From positions 86,985 through 150,984 of the forward strand of contig CAZMGM010000002.1 in assembly GCA_964565865.1 (NCBI GenBank): 64,000 nucleotides of DNA. Direction: 5' to 3'. Every line of letters starts with the position of its first letter. The stretch's first letter is position 1. The notes under the pieces are model-generated. The model was not told where the DNA came from and made no database searches. It saw nothing but the letters and a program-made list of their open reading frames with translations. This DNA comes from CBDAPI01 sp964565865 (lineage in GTDB: Bacteria; Acidobacteriota; UBA6911; RPQK01; CBDAPI01). A program made the position numbers and the translations under genes. Shown here one piece after another: positions 24,474 to 32,611 of the stretch.

Positions 24474-24801
24474 AGTCACCTGGGAAGCTCACACAAGATG
24501 GGCTGAACACTTCGATTCCCGGTCTACGAGCGAGGCGGAGTTGAATCGACTTAAACCTGTGGATCCTGGCCCGATGAACAACCTTCAACAAGGTGCCGGC
24601 CGGCCACGCGACCAATCCAATCACCCAGCGAATAAGCTCGTCAGTTCGGTCTCTCACCCTGGATGCTCCGGGGAAAAAGCGGCCAACTTTCCGGCAAGAA
24701 AGTTACCGATCCTGCTCCCAGATCCGTTTCAGGTGACCTTAGGGGCCTGTGGAATGTTCACCACTGGCCGCCAGGAAAAGTCAGAGAGTAAGGATTCCCA
24801 C
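24474..24801. other. Intergenic DNA with no recognisable feature
   Basis: About 330 bases after the SIS gene. Open frames here (for example 24430-24975) have no recognisable protein features and no ribosome-binding site. I see no gene remnant I can name. Confidence 0.4.
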
Positions 24802-24830
24802 TTGCACTGCGGCCCTCTTTTCGCGATAAT
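24802..24830 (+). promoter_or_regulatory. Promoter of the cysH leader / sulfur-tetrapyrrole operon
   Basis: TTGCAC (24802-24807), a 17-base spacer and GATAAT (24825-24830). It predicts a transcript beginning near 24837, more than 240 bases before the cysH start codon. Confidence 0.55.
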
Positions 24831-24836
24831 TAACCC

Positions 24837-25060
24837 AGTTATGTCTACGGGAACAGGTTGGTCTGGCGATCGGAAAACGGATCGAGTGTCGGCTCTGGCC
24901 GGTGCCACGGGTTCGATGTGTGCAACGTTTTATTGCGGTTGTATGATCTCCAGACAAGAGGGGGAGCGTTCCTGAGGACTCATTCCATGAAGCAATGACA
25001 TAACGTCAAAAGCAATGGATTACCAGAACCCGCAGGAGTTGCTCCTGCGGGTTTTTTTTT
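24837..25060 (+). ncRNA. Candidate leader RNA or small RNA upstream of cysH
   Basis: The span from the predicted transcription start to an intrinsic terminator is about 224 bases, holds no plausible ORF, and ends 22 bases before the cysH ATG. It could be a cis-acting leader (riboswitch or attenuator) or a free small RNA. I could not match it to SAM-I, SAM-II, SAM-IV, cobalamin or 6S RNA consensus features by eye, so no class is given. Confidence 0.4.
25029..25060 (+). terminator. Strong intrinsic terminator just upstream of cysH
   Basis: A 10-base-pair GC-rich stem CCCGCAGGAG (25029-25038) and CTCCTGCGGG (25042-25051), loop TTG, followed by nine T. It precedes the cysH Shine-Dalgarno (GGAG, 25070-25073) by ten bases, so transcription of the operon must either read through it or start again after it. 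Confidence 0.85.
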
Positions 25061-25082
25061 GCTTGTAATGGAGAAAGTGAAG

Positions 25083-25781
25083 ATGCACCTGAACGGTCAA
25101 CTGCAATCGATAGAGCAGGTTCGGGACCTGGATTCGGCGAAGTTAATTTCCTGGACCCTGGATAACTTTGACCGGGAAAAGCTTATCCTTTCCACTGGAT
25201 TCGGGATGGAAGGCTGTGCGCTCATCGACATGGCGTCCCGGCAGGGTGAGAATCTGACCGTGCACTATCTTGACACCGGCTTCTTTTTCCCCGAGACCTA
25301 CGAGTTGATCGACGAACTGAAGCAGAAGTACACGAATGTCAACCTGGTCGATTCCGGAACCAGCCTGACTCCGGCACTGCAGGAGGAGCGCTATGGACCC
25401 CGGCTCTGGGAGAGGGATCCTGATGCCTGCTGCCGGTTGCGCAAGGTATTGCCGATGCGGGAACTCCTCAAAGATGCCGAAGTGTGGATGACGGGCGTGC
25501 GAAACGACCAGTCAGCCCACCGCAAGTCAGCCCGGAAGATCGAATGGAACTCCAGCCACGAAGTTTGGAAAATATCCCCACTGGCCAGTTGGAATCGCAG
25601 TCAGGTCTGGGAGTACATCCGGACCCGGGGGATTCCTCACAACATCCTCCATCACAATGGCTACCCTTCCATTGGATGTGTCCAGTGCACAAAGCAGGTT
25701 TCTGGGGTCTCGGTCCAGGAGTACTCGCGGAAAGGACGCTGGTCAGGGTCCGAAAAGACGGAATGCGGGCTCCATCTGTAA
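25083..25781 (+). CDS. cysH: Phosphoadenylyl/adenylyl-sulfate reductase (iron-sulfur APS reductase type)
   Basis: I chose ATG 25083 (MHLNGQLQSIEQ), which has GGAG nine bases upstream. The 232-residue enzyme has STGFGMEG (PP-loop), LDTGFFFPETYELID, and the two cysteine pairs that mark 4Fe-4S APS reductases: DPDACCRLRKV and IGCVQCTK. It ends in the catalytic ECGLHL. It reduces APS (and possibly PAPS) to sulfite in the cytoplasm using thioredoxin or similar. It heads a run of sulfur and tetrapyrrole genes extending to hemB, and is preceded by a long leader with a terminator. Confidence 0.9.
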   Translation: MHLNGQLQSIEQVRDLDSAKLISWTLDNFDREKLILSTGFGMEGCALIDMASRQGENLTVHYLDTGFFFPETYELIDELKQKYTNVNLVDSGTSLTPALQEERYGPRLWERDPDACCRLRKVLPMRELLKDAEVWMTGVRNDQSAHRKSARKIEWNSSHEVWKISPLASWNRSQVWEYIRTRGIPHNILHHNGYPSIGCVQCTKQVSGVSVQEYSRKGRWSGSEKTECGLHL

Positions 25782-25986
25782 TCCGCTCGCTCGATTGTCA
25801 ATAAGAAGGGGACCCCCGGTTCCATAATGGGGTGTGGGATGCGCCCCGGGGTGGCGACCGAGATTATTGGGCATCATTACCTGCGGTCGCGACCCTGAGG
25901 CTCTTCTCACTCTTAGAAATCCTAGATTTCGAATTGTGGATTGCAAAACCGGTCCAGAGGGTGAGCAACTGCCTTTCCATAGATCA

Positions 25987-26802
25987 ATGCGCGAGACACG
26001 AAATCCGAGAAGTTTGATTCTGGCCGCTCATGGGAGCAGTTGTGGGGGAGCTGTGGAAGCCCTGGAAGCGATTGCCGCCCGGCTGCGCCGGCGAGACAGG
26101 TTTGGTCAGGTCCTGACTGCCTATAACCAAGGGGAGCCCACCTTCGAGCAGGTGCCCGAGCTCGTCTTGGGAGATGCTGCCGTAGTGGTCCCCGTGTTTC
26201 TGGCCGAAGGGTATTATTCGAAACAGGTGCTGCCAAGGAAACTTCGGCAAGCCAAGCGCTCAGGCCTGATCGACATCTGGCTGGCGCCTGTCGTTGGGAG
26301 TGATTCCCGCCTGCGCCTGGCGTTGTTAACGAGAATGGAGAAGCTAATCCACCGACTTGGTTGGAATCCGGGACGGACGACTGTAGTGGTGCTAGGGCAT
26401 GGGACCCCCCGCTCCAGCTCGAGCACTCTGACCACACGGGAGGCAGCCGATTTCCTGTCTTGCAAGGGACCCTGCAGTACAGTGCATCCGGCTTTTCTGG
26501 ATGACTCACCGTCCCCGCAGGCGGTCCTGGAAGGCGTGGAGGCAGATCACTGTATAGTCTTGCCTTTCCTTTTCGGAAGCGGAGGACACTCCGGAGAACT
26601 GGCTAAGCTCCTGGGACTGGAGGACCAGTGGCATGGTGGTTCAGCTGCGATTGCAGGCCGTGACGCGCAGGGCCTAGAATACTTTATCGACCGACCGCTC
26701 GGGGAAGATCCGGTGATGGTAGATATCATCGATGACTTGGCGTGGTCCCGCCATTCTTGGGTGCGGCTGGATCGATGGAAGGGGGATGGCCATGGTGACT
26801 GA
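25987..26802 (+). CDS. sirB: CbiX/SirB-type sirohydrochlorin chelatase with tandem domains
   Basis: From ATG 25987 (MRETRNPRSLILAAHGS) the protein has 271 residues and two CbiX-like halves: the first with LILAAHGSSCGGAVEALEA, the second with VVVLGHGTPRSSSSTLTTRE, each holding a His likely to bind the metal or tetrapyrrole. It would insert iron into sirohydrochlorin to make sirohaem for sulfite reductase, fitting its place between cysH and the uroporphyrinogen methyltransferase gene. A cobalt chelatase role is possible but no cobalamin genes are nearby. The open frame upstream to 25834 is less convincing. It overlaps the next gene by 11 bases. Confidence 0.8.
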   Translation: MRETRNPRSLILAAHGSSCGGAVEALEAIAARLRRRDRFGQVLTAYNQGEPTFEQVPELVLGDAAVVVPVFLAEGYYSKQVLPRKLRQAKRSGLIDIWLAPVVGSDSRLRLALLTRMEKLIHRLGWNPGRTTVVVLGHGTPRSSSSTLTTREAADFLSCKGPCSTVHPAFLDDSPSPQAVLEGVEADHCIVLPFLFGSGGHSGELAKLLGLEDQWHGGSAAIAGRDAQGLEYFIDRPLGEDPVMVDIIDDLAWSRHSWVRLDRWKGDGHGD

Positions 26803-27535
26803 GGGTATCGTCTATCTGGTCGGAGCCGGGCCGGGCGACCCAGAATTGATTACGATCCGGGGGCTGAAGATTTTGAGGCAGGCTGATGTGATCGTCTACG
26901 ACCGACTTATCAATGAGAGACTTCTGTCGCACGCACCGGAGCACTGCGAGCTGGTTGCGGCGGGGAAGACTCCCGGCGGCCCTAGCACCCCACAAAGACG
27001 GATCAACCGGATTCTGGTCAGCAGGGCGCGCCAAGGTAAGACCGTCGTGCGTCTAAAGGGAGGAGATCCGTTTCTTTTTGGCCGGGGCGGGGAAGAGTTG
27101 GTATTCTGTCGAACAGCTGGTGTCGAATGTGAAGTAGTCCCAGGTGTGAGCAGCGCCCTGGGTGGCCTGGCCAGTCTCCAGATTCCACTGACCCACCGCA
27201 GGATGGCTCACAACCTGGCGATTGTGTCCGGCCACTCCGCCGATCTCGATTTCCAGAACCTGGCACGGGTGGACACAGTGGTTATGTTGATGGGCGGCGC
27301 CCGGTTGTCGGCGGTTTTGACGGGTCTGATGCAGGCGGGCAAGAAGCCTGAGACGCCGGCAGCAGCTGTGCAGTGGGCTACTACAGAACAGCAACGGTCA
27401 CTGGTTTCTAATCTGCGAACGCTTGCTGCTGGAGTCGAGAGGGAAGGTCTAGGAGCGCCGATGGTTGTCGTGATTGGAGATGTCGTAGAGCTGGCCCGGG
27501 ATGTTAGCCGGGAACCGGTGACGCACCAGCACTGA
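26792..27535 (+). CDS. cobA: Uroporphyrinogen-III C-methyltransferase
   Basis: From ATG 26792 (GGAAGGGGG upstream) the 247-residue enzyme begins MVTEGIVYLVGAGPGDPELI, the SAM-binding motif of the family. It also has VIVYDRLIN, VRLKGGDPFLFGRGGEE and VVVIGDVV. It methylates uroporphyrinogen III twice to precorrin-2 for sirohaem. No CysG-type dehydrogenase/ferrochelatase domain is fused; the chelatase is SirB just upstream, and a precorrin-2 dehydrogenase must be encoded elsewhere. Uroporphyrinogen III itself would come from the HemC-HemD fusion three genes downstream. Confidence 0.9.
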   Translation: MVTEGIVYLVGAGPGDPELITIRGLKILRQADVIVYDRLINERLLSHAPEHCELVAAGKTPGGPSTPQRRINRILVSRARQGKTVVRLKGGDPFLFGRGGEELVFCRTAGVECEVVPGVSSALGGLASLQIPLTHRRMAHNLAIVSGHSADLDFQNLARVDTVVMLMGGARLSAVLTGLMQAGKKPETPAAAVQWATTEQQRSLVSNLRTLAAGVEREGLGAPMVVVIGDVVELARDVSREPVTHQH

Positions 27536-27548
27536 GAGCGAAGTTTTC

Positions 27549-28469
27549 ATGAAGATTGCAGGGAAGACCAGAGAAACAACCGATCTCATGAGCCGGATTG
27601 GAAACACTCCTCTGGTTGAGATCAGGAAGGTATTCTACTCCCCGGTTACCAGGATTTTCGGGAAATGTGAATGGTTCAACCCGGGGGGGTCCGTTAAGGA
27701 TCGCGCAGCGGCCAGGATGGTTCTTCAGGCAGAGAAGGCGGGTCTTCTGAGCCCGGGAAAGACGATTCTGGATGCTACTTCTGGTAACACGGGGATCGCC
27801 CTGGCAATGATCGGCGCACTTCGAGGGTATGCTGTCGAACTGGCCATGCCTGAGAACGCTACCCCGGAACGAAAGCAGATCCTGGACACTTACGGGGCCG
27901 TGATGAACTTGACCAATCCGCTGGAGGGAGCGGATGGATCCATTCAGAGGGCCCGGGAGCTGGCTGCTTCTGATCCGGACAAGTACTACTACGCCGACCA
28001 GTACAGCAACCCTTCCAACTGGGAAGCACACTTTTACGGCACTGCCCGCGAGATCCATCGGCAACTGGATGGCGAAATTACTCACTTTGTGGCAGGGATC
28101 GGCACTTCGGGTACCTTTGTTGGGACCTCCCGAGGGTTAAAGGAACTCGATCCGAATATTCAGGTTGCTTCCTTCATACCAAGCACTCCGTTGCACGGGT
28201 TGGAAGGACTCAAGCACCTCCCCACGGCTATGGTCCCGGCGATTTACGATCCCAACCTGGCAGATATGGAATTGGAGGTGGATACCGAGGAGGCGTACAC
28301 GATGGCCCGGCGGCTGGCCCTGGAGGAGGGCCTCTTTGTCGGACCGTCGTCGTCGGCTGCAGTCATCGCTGCTATTGAGTTGGCGGGAACTATTCCCGGG
28401 GGCACCATTGTCACGGTTTTTCCAGACGGGGGTTTGAAATACGTTTCGGAGGAGTTCTGGGCCGGCTGA
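27549..28469 (+). CDS. cysM: Cysteine synthase (CysK/CysM family)
   Basis: 306 residues with the PLP lysine in NPGGSVKDRAA, the substrate loop SGNTG, the phosphate-binding GIGTSGTFVG and the C-terminal FPDGGLKY. It makes cysteine from O-acetyl-serine (or O-phosphoserine) and a sulfur donor. It is CysM-sized. The next gene encodes a JAMM peptidase, the arrangement seen around CysM/Mec in actinobacteria, where sulfur arrives on a carrier protein instead of as free sulfide. No carrier gene is visible here. Confidence 0.9.
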   Translation: MKIAGKTRETTDLMSRIGNTPLVEIRKVFYSPVTRIFGKCEWFNPGGSVKDRAAARMVLQAEKAGLLSPGKTILDATSGNTGIALAMIGALRGYAVELAMPENATPERKQILDTYGAVMNLTNPLEGADGSIQRARELAASDPDKYYYADQYSNPSNWEAHFYGTAREIHRQLDGEITHFVAGIGTSGTFVGTSRGLKELDPNIQVASFIPSTPLHGLEGLKHLPTAMVPAIYDPNLADMELEVDTEEAYTMARRLALEEGLFVGPSSSAAVIAAIELAGTIPGGTIVTVFPDGGLKYVSEEFWAG

Positions 28470-28500
28470 TTTGCCCCATGGGCTGATAGGATGCGATGGG

Positions 28501-28959
28501 ATGCTGAATATCTCTCAGGATCAGTTCGAACAGGTGAAGCGCATTCTGGAGCGGGCGTATCCCATGGAAGGATGTGGAATTCTGACAGGGCGGGTTCTCG
28601 ACGGCCGGAAAGTTGTGCTGGAGATCAGAGCCGCGACCAATCAGCGAGTAGACACTCAAGACCGGTATCTGATCGATCCAGCCTTGATTAGGGATCTAGA
28701 GAAGGAGCTCCGTCTTGAGTCGCTGGACATGCTCGGTTTTTTCCACTCTCACCCGGATGTTGCCGCGGTTCCCTCGGATTACGACCGTGTTCATGCCTGG
28801 CCCTGGTTCTCCTATCTCATCGTCTCTGTCCAAGAGGGTCAGAGTGAGGAAGCCCGTTCCTGGGTCCTGAGCGACGATCGTTCCTCCTTTGGTGAGGAAG
28901 CGGTGATCATTACTGATGGTTCCAGCTTGGACCCGGGATCTAACGGTAGATCCCGGTGA
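28501..28959 (+). CDS. JAMM/MPN metalloprotease (Mec-like)
   Basis: From ATG 28501 (AGGATG-type Shine-Dalgarno) the 152-residue protein is a complete single JAMM domain: Glu in PMEGCGILTG, then GFFHSHPD and PSDYD, giving the zinc motif H-x-H-x7-S-x2-D. Mec in Mycobacterium removes cysteine from the C terminus of the sulfur-carrier CysO; others deconjugate ubiquitin-like proteins. It follows the cysteine synthase by 31 bases and precedes hemCD by 15, so a role in cysteine release is likely (inference). The last 15 residues are probably disordered. Confidence 0.85.
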   Translation: MLNISQDQFEQVKRILERAYPMEGCGILTGRVLDGRKVVLEIRAATNQRVDTQDRYLIDPALIRDLEKELRLESLDMLGFFHSHPDVAAVPSDYDRVHAWPWFSYLIVSVQEGQSEEARSWVLSDDRSSFGEEAVIITDGSSLDPGSNGRSR

Positions 28960-28974
28960 TCAGAGAGAGGGTGG

Positions 28975-30810
28975 ATGAAGGAGCACCTTCCCGTTCGCGT
29001 AGGTACCCGAAAGTCGAAACTTGCCCGCTGGCAGGCAGACCAGGTAGTTGACCTGCTAAGGAAAGTACATCCTGGAATTGTCTGCAAGGTCAAGACCCTG
29101 GGGACCGAGGGTGATCGAAGGCCTGACGTTCCTTTGAGAGAAATGGCCGGGCGGGGGGTCTTCACCGGTCAACTCGAGGAGGCTCTGAAAGCGGTCGAGA
29201 TCGACATTGCGGTACATTCCTTGAAAGACCTTCCCACCGAACAGGATCCGGCACTGTGTCTGGCAGCGGTCCCTAATAGAGGAGATCCCCGAGAGTGCCT
29301 GATCAGCCGCTCGGGGGCAGGTCTTTCCTCGCTTCCCCCAGGAGCCGTCGTTGGGACCAGCAGTAGCCGACGCGAAGCTCAGCTTCGAACCCTTCGTCCT
29401 GATCTCGTGTTTTGTCCCATCCGGGGAAACGTCGACACGCGTATCCGTAAGGTCCTGGAAGGGTCCCGCTACGATGCCACCTTGCTCGCAGCCGCTGCAA
29501 TTCGACGCCTCCGACTGGAGGAACACGTCAGCGAATGGTTTCCGCTGAGCAGGATGTTGCCGGCTCCAGGACAGGCGGCTCTGGCAGTGCAGTGTCGGGA
29601 AAATGACCCTGTGACTCGCACCATCGTGTCCAGGATAGAGGATCCCGGGGCTCGAGCCTCGGTTACAGCGGAGCGCACGTTCCTGGAAGAGCTGGGAGGC
29701 GGTTGTTCCCTCCCCGTTGCAGCCTTTGCCAGGTGGGTTGAATCGCCCGGCGGCGGAGAGCTCTGTCTCAAGGGAACCGTTTTTTCTGTTGACGGGAGCC
29801 ACCGAATTTCCGTCAACGGGGCCGGGGATTGTCCTCGGGAACTGGGCCGTTTCGTGGCCCACCGCGCCTTAAAGAAGGGAGCCCTTAGACTGATCCGCCG
29901 GGGACCACGACCGCCCCACCCCCTCGCGGGCAAGCGTCTAATTGTGACACGGGCGGCTGCCCAGGCCAAGTATCTCACCGACCGACTCCGCTCCCAGGGA
30001 GCGAAGCCTCTGAACTTACCTCTGGTCCGGATCGCACCATTGTCGAAACTGGACAGGTGTGACGAGGTACTCTCCAGGCTTGACGCATATGATTGGATTG
30101 TGTTTACGAGTGTCAATGCGGTCAAGGCGTGGTTGCAGCTGGAACCGGATCTGGAAGGGCTCGCTCTAGCAGCCGTAGGGCCCAGGACGGCTGCCGAGCT
30201 CGAGAGGCGAGGCCTGCAGCCCTCATTGGTGCCCAAGCAATTTTCCAAGAGCCAGCTGGTCGAATCAATGGGCGATGTACGGGGCCTTCGAATTCTGTTG
30301 CCCAGAGGGGAACTGGCCGGTCCCGAACTGGCGAACCTACTGAAGGAACGGGGAGCCCGGGTCAATGAAGTCATAGTGTATCGGACGCTTCCGGTCGTTC
30401 CAGAACAAACGCAGCTGAGTAGTTTGGAGGAAGGTCTAGATGCGGTTCTCTTTACCAGCAGCTCGGCTGTACGGAATTTCGCTGCAGTGCTCGACCGCTT
30501 GCCACTGCGACGGGAACTGTTGCAGGGAGCCGTCGTCGCTTGTATCGGTCCGGCTACTGCCGGGACCGCAGTGGAGCTGGGACTTGTCGGGCCTCATTCC
30601 GGTTCGGAAAGAGTAACCGAGGCTATTTCACGGAGGGGATCGTCTGTCCGAGGGACACCATCGGGTGAACCCAGGGATGCCGATTCTGTGGAAGAAGCAA
30701 AGCAAATAAATAGCCCTGCCTTTGCTAAGCTTGTCGTCGCCGAGCACTACACGACCGAGGGGCTGGTTGAAGCTTTGATAGATTACTATCGGAAGGAGAG
30801 CGGTGATTGA
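28975..30810 (+). CDS. hemCD: Fused porphobilinogen deaminase-uroporphyrinogen-III synthase
   Basis: 611 residues. The first about 300 are HemC: VRVGTRKSKLARWQADQV, HSLKDLPTEQDP, GTSSSRREAQLR and the dipyrromethane-cofactor cysteine in ELGGGCSLPVAAF. From about residue 320 (GKRLIVTRAAAQAKYL) the rest is HemD: VFTSVNAVKAW, VLFTSSSAVRNF, and the end LVVAEHYTTEGLVEALIDYY. A stretch of about 40 charged residues (SRRGSSVRGTPSGEPRDADS) is inserted before that last helix. It converts porphobilinogen to uroporphyrinogen III, the branch point for haem and for sirohaem through the methyltransferase upstream. It overlaps hemB by 8 bases. Confidence 0.9.
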   Translation: MKEHLPVRVGTRKSKLARWQADQVVDLLRKVHPGIVCKVKTLGTEGDRRPDVPLREMAGRGVFTGQLEEALKAVEIDIAVHSLKDLPTEQDPALCLAAVPNRGDPRECLISRSGAGLSSLPPGAVVGTSSSRREAQLRTLRPDLVFCPIRGNVDTRIRKVLEGSRYDATLLAAAAIRRLRLEEHVSEWFPLSRMLPAPGQAALAVQCRENDPVTRTIVSRIEDPGARASVTAERTFLEELGGGCSLPVAAFARWVESPGGGELCLKGTVFSVDGSHRISVNGAGDCPRELGRFVAHRALKKGALRLIRRGPRPPHPLAGKRLIVTRAAAQAKYLTDRLRSQGAKPLNLPLVRIAPLSKLDRCDEVLSRLDAYDWIVFTSVNAVKAWLQLEPDLEGLALAAVGPRTAAELERRGLQPSLVPKQFSKSQLVESMGDVRGLRILLPRGELAGPELANLLKERGARVNEVIVYRTLPVVPEQTQLSSLEEGLDAVLFTSSSAVRNFAAVLDRLPLRRELLQGAVVACIGPATAGTAVELGLVGPHSGSERVTEAISRRGSSVRGTPSGEPRDADSVEEAKQINSPAFAKLVVAEHYTTEGLVEALIDYYRKESGD

Positions 30811-31849
30811 CAAGAATCGAGTTCTCGAGCAACTGGGGCTTGGAGCGCGGGAAAAGAGTATCCGGAAACGGCCCCGTCGCCTGAGGAGGACAGAGCCTCT
30901 CCGGCGGATGACTCGGGAAACTTCGCTGGAGGTCCACCATCTTGTTCAACCGCTTTTCGTCACTCATGAGAGGGGCAAACGCCGCCCTGTTTCGTCGATG
31001 CCGAATGTGTTCCAGCTTTCCGTTGAAGAAGTGGCCGAGGAAGCTCAAAGAGTTCATGCCCTCGGTGTTCCCGCGGTTCTTCTCTTTGGCATCCCCGCCG
31101 CCAAAGATGCCCTGGGCTCCGAAAATTTCGATCCGGAAGGTGTGATCCCCAGAGCGGTCCGGGGAATCAAGAAGGCCTCTCCTGACCTGGTTGTCATCAC
31201 CGATGTCTGCATGTGTGAATACACATCCCATGGGCACTGCGGGGTTCTGAACCCGCAATCCGGTCAGCTCGAGAAAGGATTTGACCCGCTCAACGATGAG
31301 ACTCTGGAGATTCTCGACAGAGTGGCAGTCGTCCACGCACAAGCAGGAGCAGATATGGTTGCGCCCAGTGGGATGATCGACGGCATGGTCGGGTCGATCC
31401 GATCCGAGCTGGATCGTCGTGGGTTTTCTCATGTAGCCATCCTTTCCTACACGGTCAAATATGCCTCCGCCCTTTACGGACCTTTTCGTGAAGCAGCTGA
31501 AGGGGCCCCTTCTTTTGGGGATCGCAGGAGTCACCAGATGGACCCGGCCAATGCCAGAGAGGCCCTGCAGGAGGCCCTTCTGGACATCGAGGAAGGAGCG
31601 GACTTCCTGATGGTCAAACCGGCTCTTCCCTACCTCGATGTGGTCCGCCGCCTGCGCGAGCGTTTTCCAGAAATGCCCCTCGCAGCCTACCACGTCAGTG
31701 GAGAATACTCGATGGTAAAGGCTGCGGCCGCCAGGGGCTGGATCGATGAACAACAGGCTGTCCTGGAGATCCTCGGCGGCATTCGCAGAGCCGGAGCAGA
31801 CCTGGTTATTAGCTACTATGCCCACGAAGTCGCGGGTTGGATCGACTGA
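30803..31849 (+). CDS. hemB: Delta-aminolevulinic acid dehydratase (porphobilinogen synthase)
   Basis: GTG 30803 follows GGAAGGAG and overlaps hemCD by 8 bases. The 348-residue protein has the three-cysteine zinc site DVCMCEYTSHGHCGVL and the two Schiff-base lysines in SYTVKYASALYGPF and LMVKPALPYLD. It condenses two aminolevulinates to porphobilinogen, the substrate of the HemC domain upstream. It is the last intact gene of the operon. Confidence 0.95.
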   Translation: MIDKNRVLEQLGLGAREKSIRKRPRRLRRTEPLRRMTRETSLEVHHLVQPLFVTHERGKRRPVSSMPNVFQLSVEEVAEEAQRVHALGVPAVLLFGIPAAKDALGSENFDPEGVIPRAVRGIKKASPDLVVITDVCMCEYTSHGHCGVLNPQSGQLEKGFDPLNDETLEILDRVAVVHAQAGADMVAPSGMIDGMVGSIRSELDRRGFSHVAILSYTVKYASALYGPFREAAEGAPSFGDRRSHQMDPANAREALQEALLDIEEGADFLMVKPALPYLDVVRRLRERFPEMPLAAYHVSGEYSMVKAAAARGWIDEQQAVLEILGGIRRAGADLVISYYAHEVAGWID

Positions 31850-31852
31850 GCG

Positions 31853-32500
31853 CCTACTTTCATGGTCGACACCAGCAACTCCCTGCTTCTGCTTGTCCAG
31901 TGGCTGCCATCTGGAAAAAGTGGATGTTGAACCATGATTGAGAGTGGGGAGATCGCGCCAGGGAGAGGAAAGCCACAGCAGCGATTGGTCATTCCAGTTG
32001 AACAGAAGGGACTGGCTCAAGGTGAGGAGAGGATGCAGCTGCTAGTTGAGCGCACCACCCGTGTAGTACCTTCCCAGGGCCGACGTCTCTCCCCGGCGGA
32101 CCCGGTCGGTGACCGCCAGCTTAAAGTAGTTGGCCGGGTCTCCAACCCCGAAACCGTTGAAATGGAACTCACCCGAGATCCCGATGTTGGGGCTTAACTG
32201 GCGGTCGAGTCCCAGCGAAGCTCTCCAGAAGCGTTCTCGATTCAGAAGCCGATCTTCGTGGGCTCCTGAGTTTGTCCAGGTGACTTTGCCCCGGTAGGCG
32301 GTGCCGAGGAGGTCGGTTGTAATAAAAACGCCGGCAACCGCATCTCCGTGAAACACGCCTCCCATGATTCCCCGGTTGGTCCGAACTCCAAGCCCTCAGC
32401 TTTGCACCTTCAAGCCTGAACTTACAACCTCCCCGGAACCATGCGTGTCCCACTTTCAACGACAAATGCGAAGCAGATACGGAGTCCAGTCGGCCCACTC
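31853..32500 (-). pseudogene. Decayed outer-membrane beta-barrel protein
   Basis: Minus-strand pieces in at least two frames look like one barrel protein: FRLEGAKLRAW near 32430, then GDAVAGVFITTDLLGTAYRG (32365-32300) and FWRASLGLDRQLSPNIGISG. After an in-frame TAG (32044-32042) it continues in the same frame as QLHPLLTLSQSLLFNWNDQS. Alternating aromatic/polar strands fit a beta-barrel. No start remains, and at least one frameshift plus one nonsense codon are present. It is divergent from the cytochrome c-FTR1 gene. Confidence 0.45.
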
Positions 32501-32611
32501 GGGAGGCGGCACCCTGGGAGCTGTTGGGGGAGTGTCCAGGAGAAATTTGTGTTGAAAATCATTTCCACCTTCGTCTTGACAGACGATCAAGGACGGACGT
32601 AAAAGCGAGAT

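Noticed and set aside
24430..24975. A 181-codon plus-strand frame after the SIS gene.
   Set aside because: It starts inside the SIS gene in another frame, has no Shine-Dalgarno, no recognisable domains and an erratic composition, and it runs through the predicted cysH promoter and leader.
30725..32020. A 431-codon minus-strand frame opposite hemB.
   Set aside because: It mirrors the hemB and hemCD genes and has no coding-like features of its own except at its 5' end, where it overlaps the OM-barrel remnant.
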